A stretch of 31,934 nucleotides of DNA from Gammaproteobacteria bacterium UBA6968 (GTDB lineage Bacteria; Pseudomonadota; Gammaproteobacteria; Pseudomonadales; Azotimanducaceae). A program made the translations under genes and the position numbers. The stretch lies in the NCBI GenBank assembly GCA_002450255.1, contig DJYW01000163.1:17550-49483 (forward strand). The letters are read 5' to 3'. The notes under the pieces were generated by a model that did not search any database, was not told where the DNA came from, and worked only from the letters and a program-made list of their open reading frames with translations. Position 1 is the stretch's first letter. The number at the start of each line of letters is the position of its first letter. Shown piece after piece: positions 31,914 through 31,934 of this stretch.

Positions 31914-31934
31914 AAATAACTCCATTGTAAGGGG

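Overview
The window is ordinary chromosomal sequence from a Gram-negative bacterium, most likely a marine-type gammaproteobacterium. The grounds are a BON-domain lipoprotein with a lipobox, ExbD, aerobic HemF, RmuC, a bacterial FAN1 nuclease paired with an XPD/DinG-type helicase, and a two-component pair resembling the proteobacterial dedicated sortase regulators PdsR/PdsS. I did not try to name a genus. Base composition looks even, and I see no IS element, prophage, tRNA, rRNA or CRISPR array. About 27 protein genes fill the window, with mostly short gaps.

Layout. Positions 90-3139 hold a secreted DUF6152-type protein and a divergently placed unit, a 2-hydroxyacid dehydrogenase followed by an MFS transporter. 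Positions 3301-9254 hold a co-directional DNA-repair block: rmuC, a FAN1-type VRR-NUC nuclease, and a helicase carrying its own RecB/Cas4-like nuclease domain. Pyruvate kinase and a convergent TauE/SafE transporter follow. Positions 11781-15318 hold the most unusual unit: a secreted protein built from nine MORN repeats of exactly 23 residues, overlapped by a membrane-spanning protein with a cytoplasmic kinase-like domain that has lost its catalytic residues and a TPR-like outer part. A metallo-beta-lactamase-fold hydrolase comes next.

Positions 16424-19327 (minus strand) encode the PdsR/PdsS-like response regulator and sensor kinase, but no sortase or LPXTG-type target is present. Positions 19701-23584 group NAD-related genes: PnuC and a nicotinamide riboside kinase-like ATPase in one direction, and Sir2, an AraC regulator and a small-molecule phosphotransferase in the other. 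Positions 23734-27630 hold a membrane-anchored predicted beta-propeller, a chloramphenicol-phosphotransferase-like kinase, an EntD-type phosphopantetheinyl transferase and a CNT nucleoside transporter. The right end holds threonine aldolase, a lone ExbD, an SMP-30-type lactonase, a BON lipoprotein and hemF. Two perfect DnaA-box matches flank an AT-rich hairpin between the last two genes.

The best candidate for an undescribed system is the MORN-repeat/pseudokinase pair at 11781-15318. The nuclease-helicase pair and the sortase-less PdsRS pair are the next most interesting. Functions are inferred from motifs read by eye; no database search was possible.
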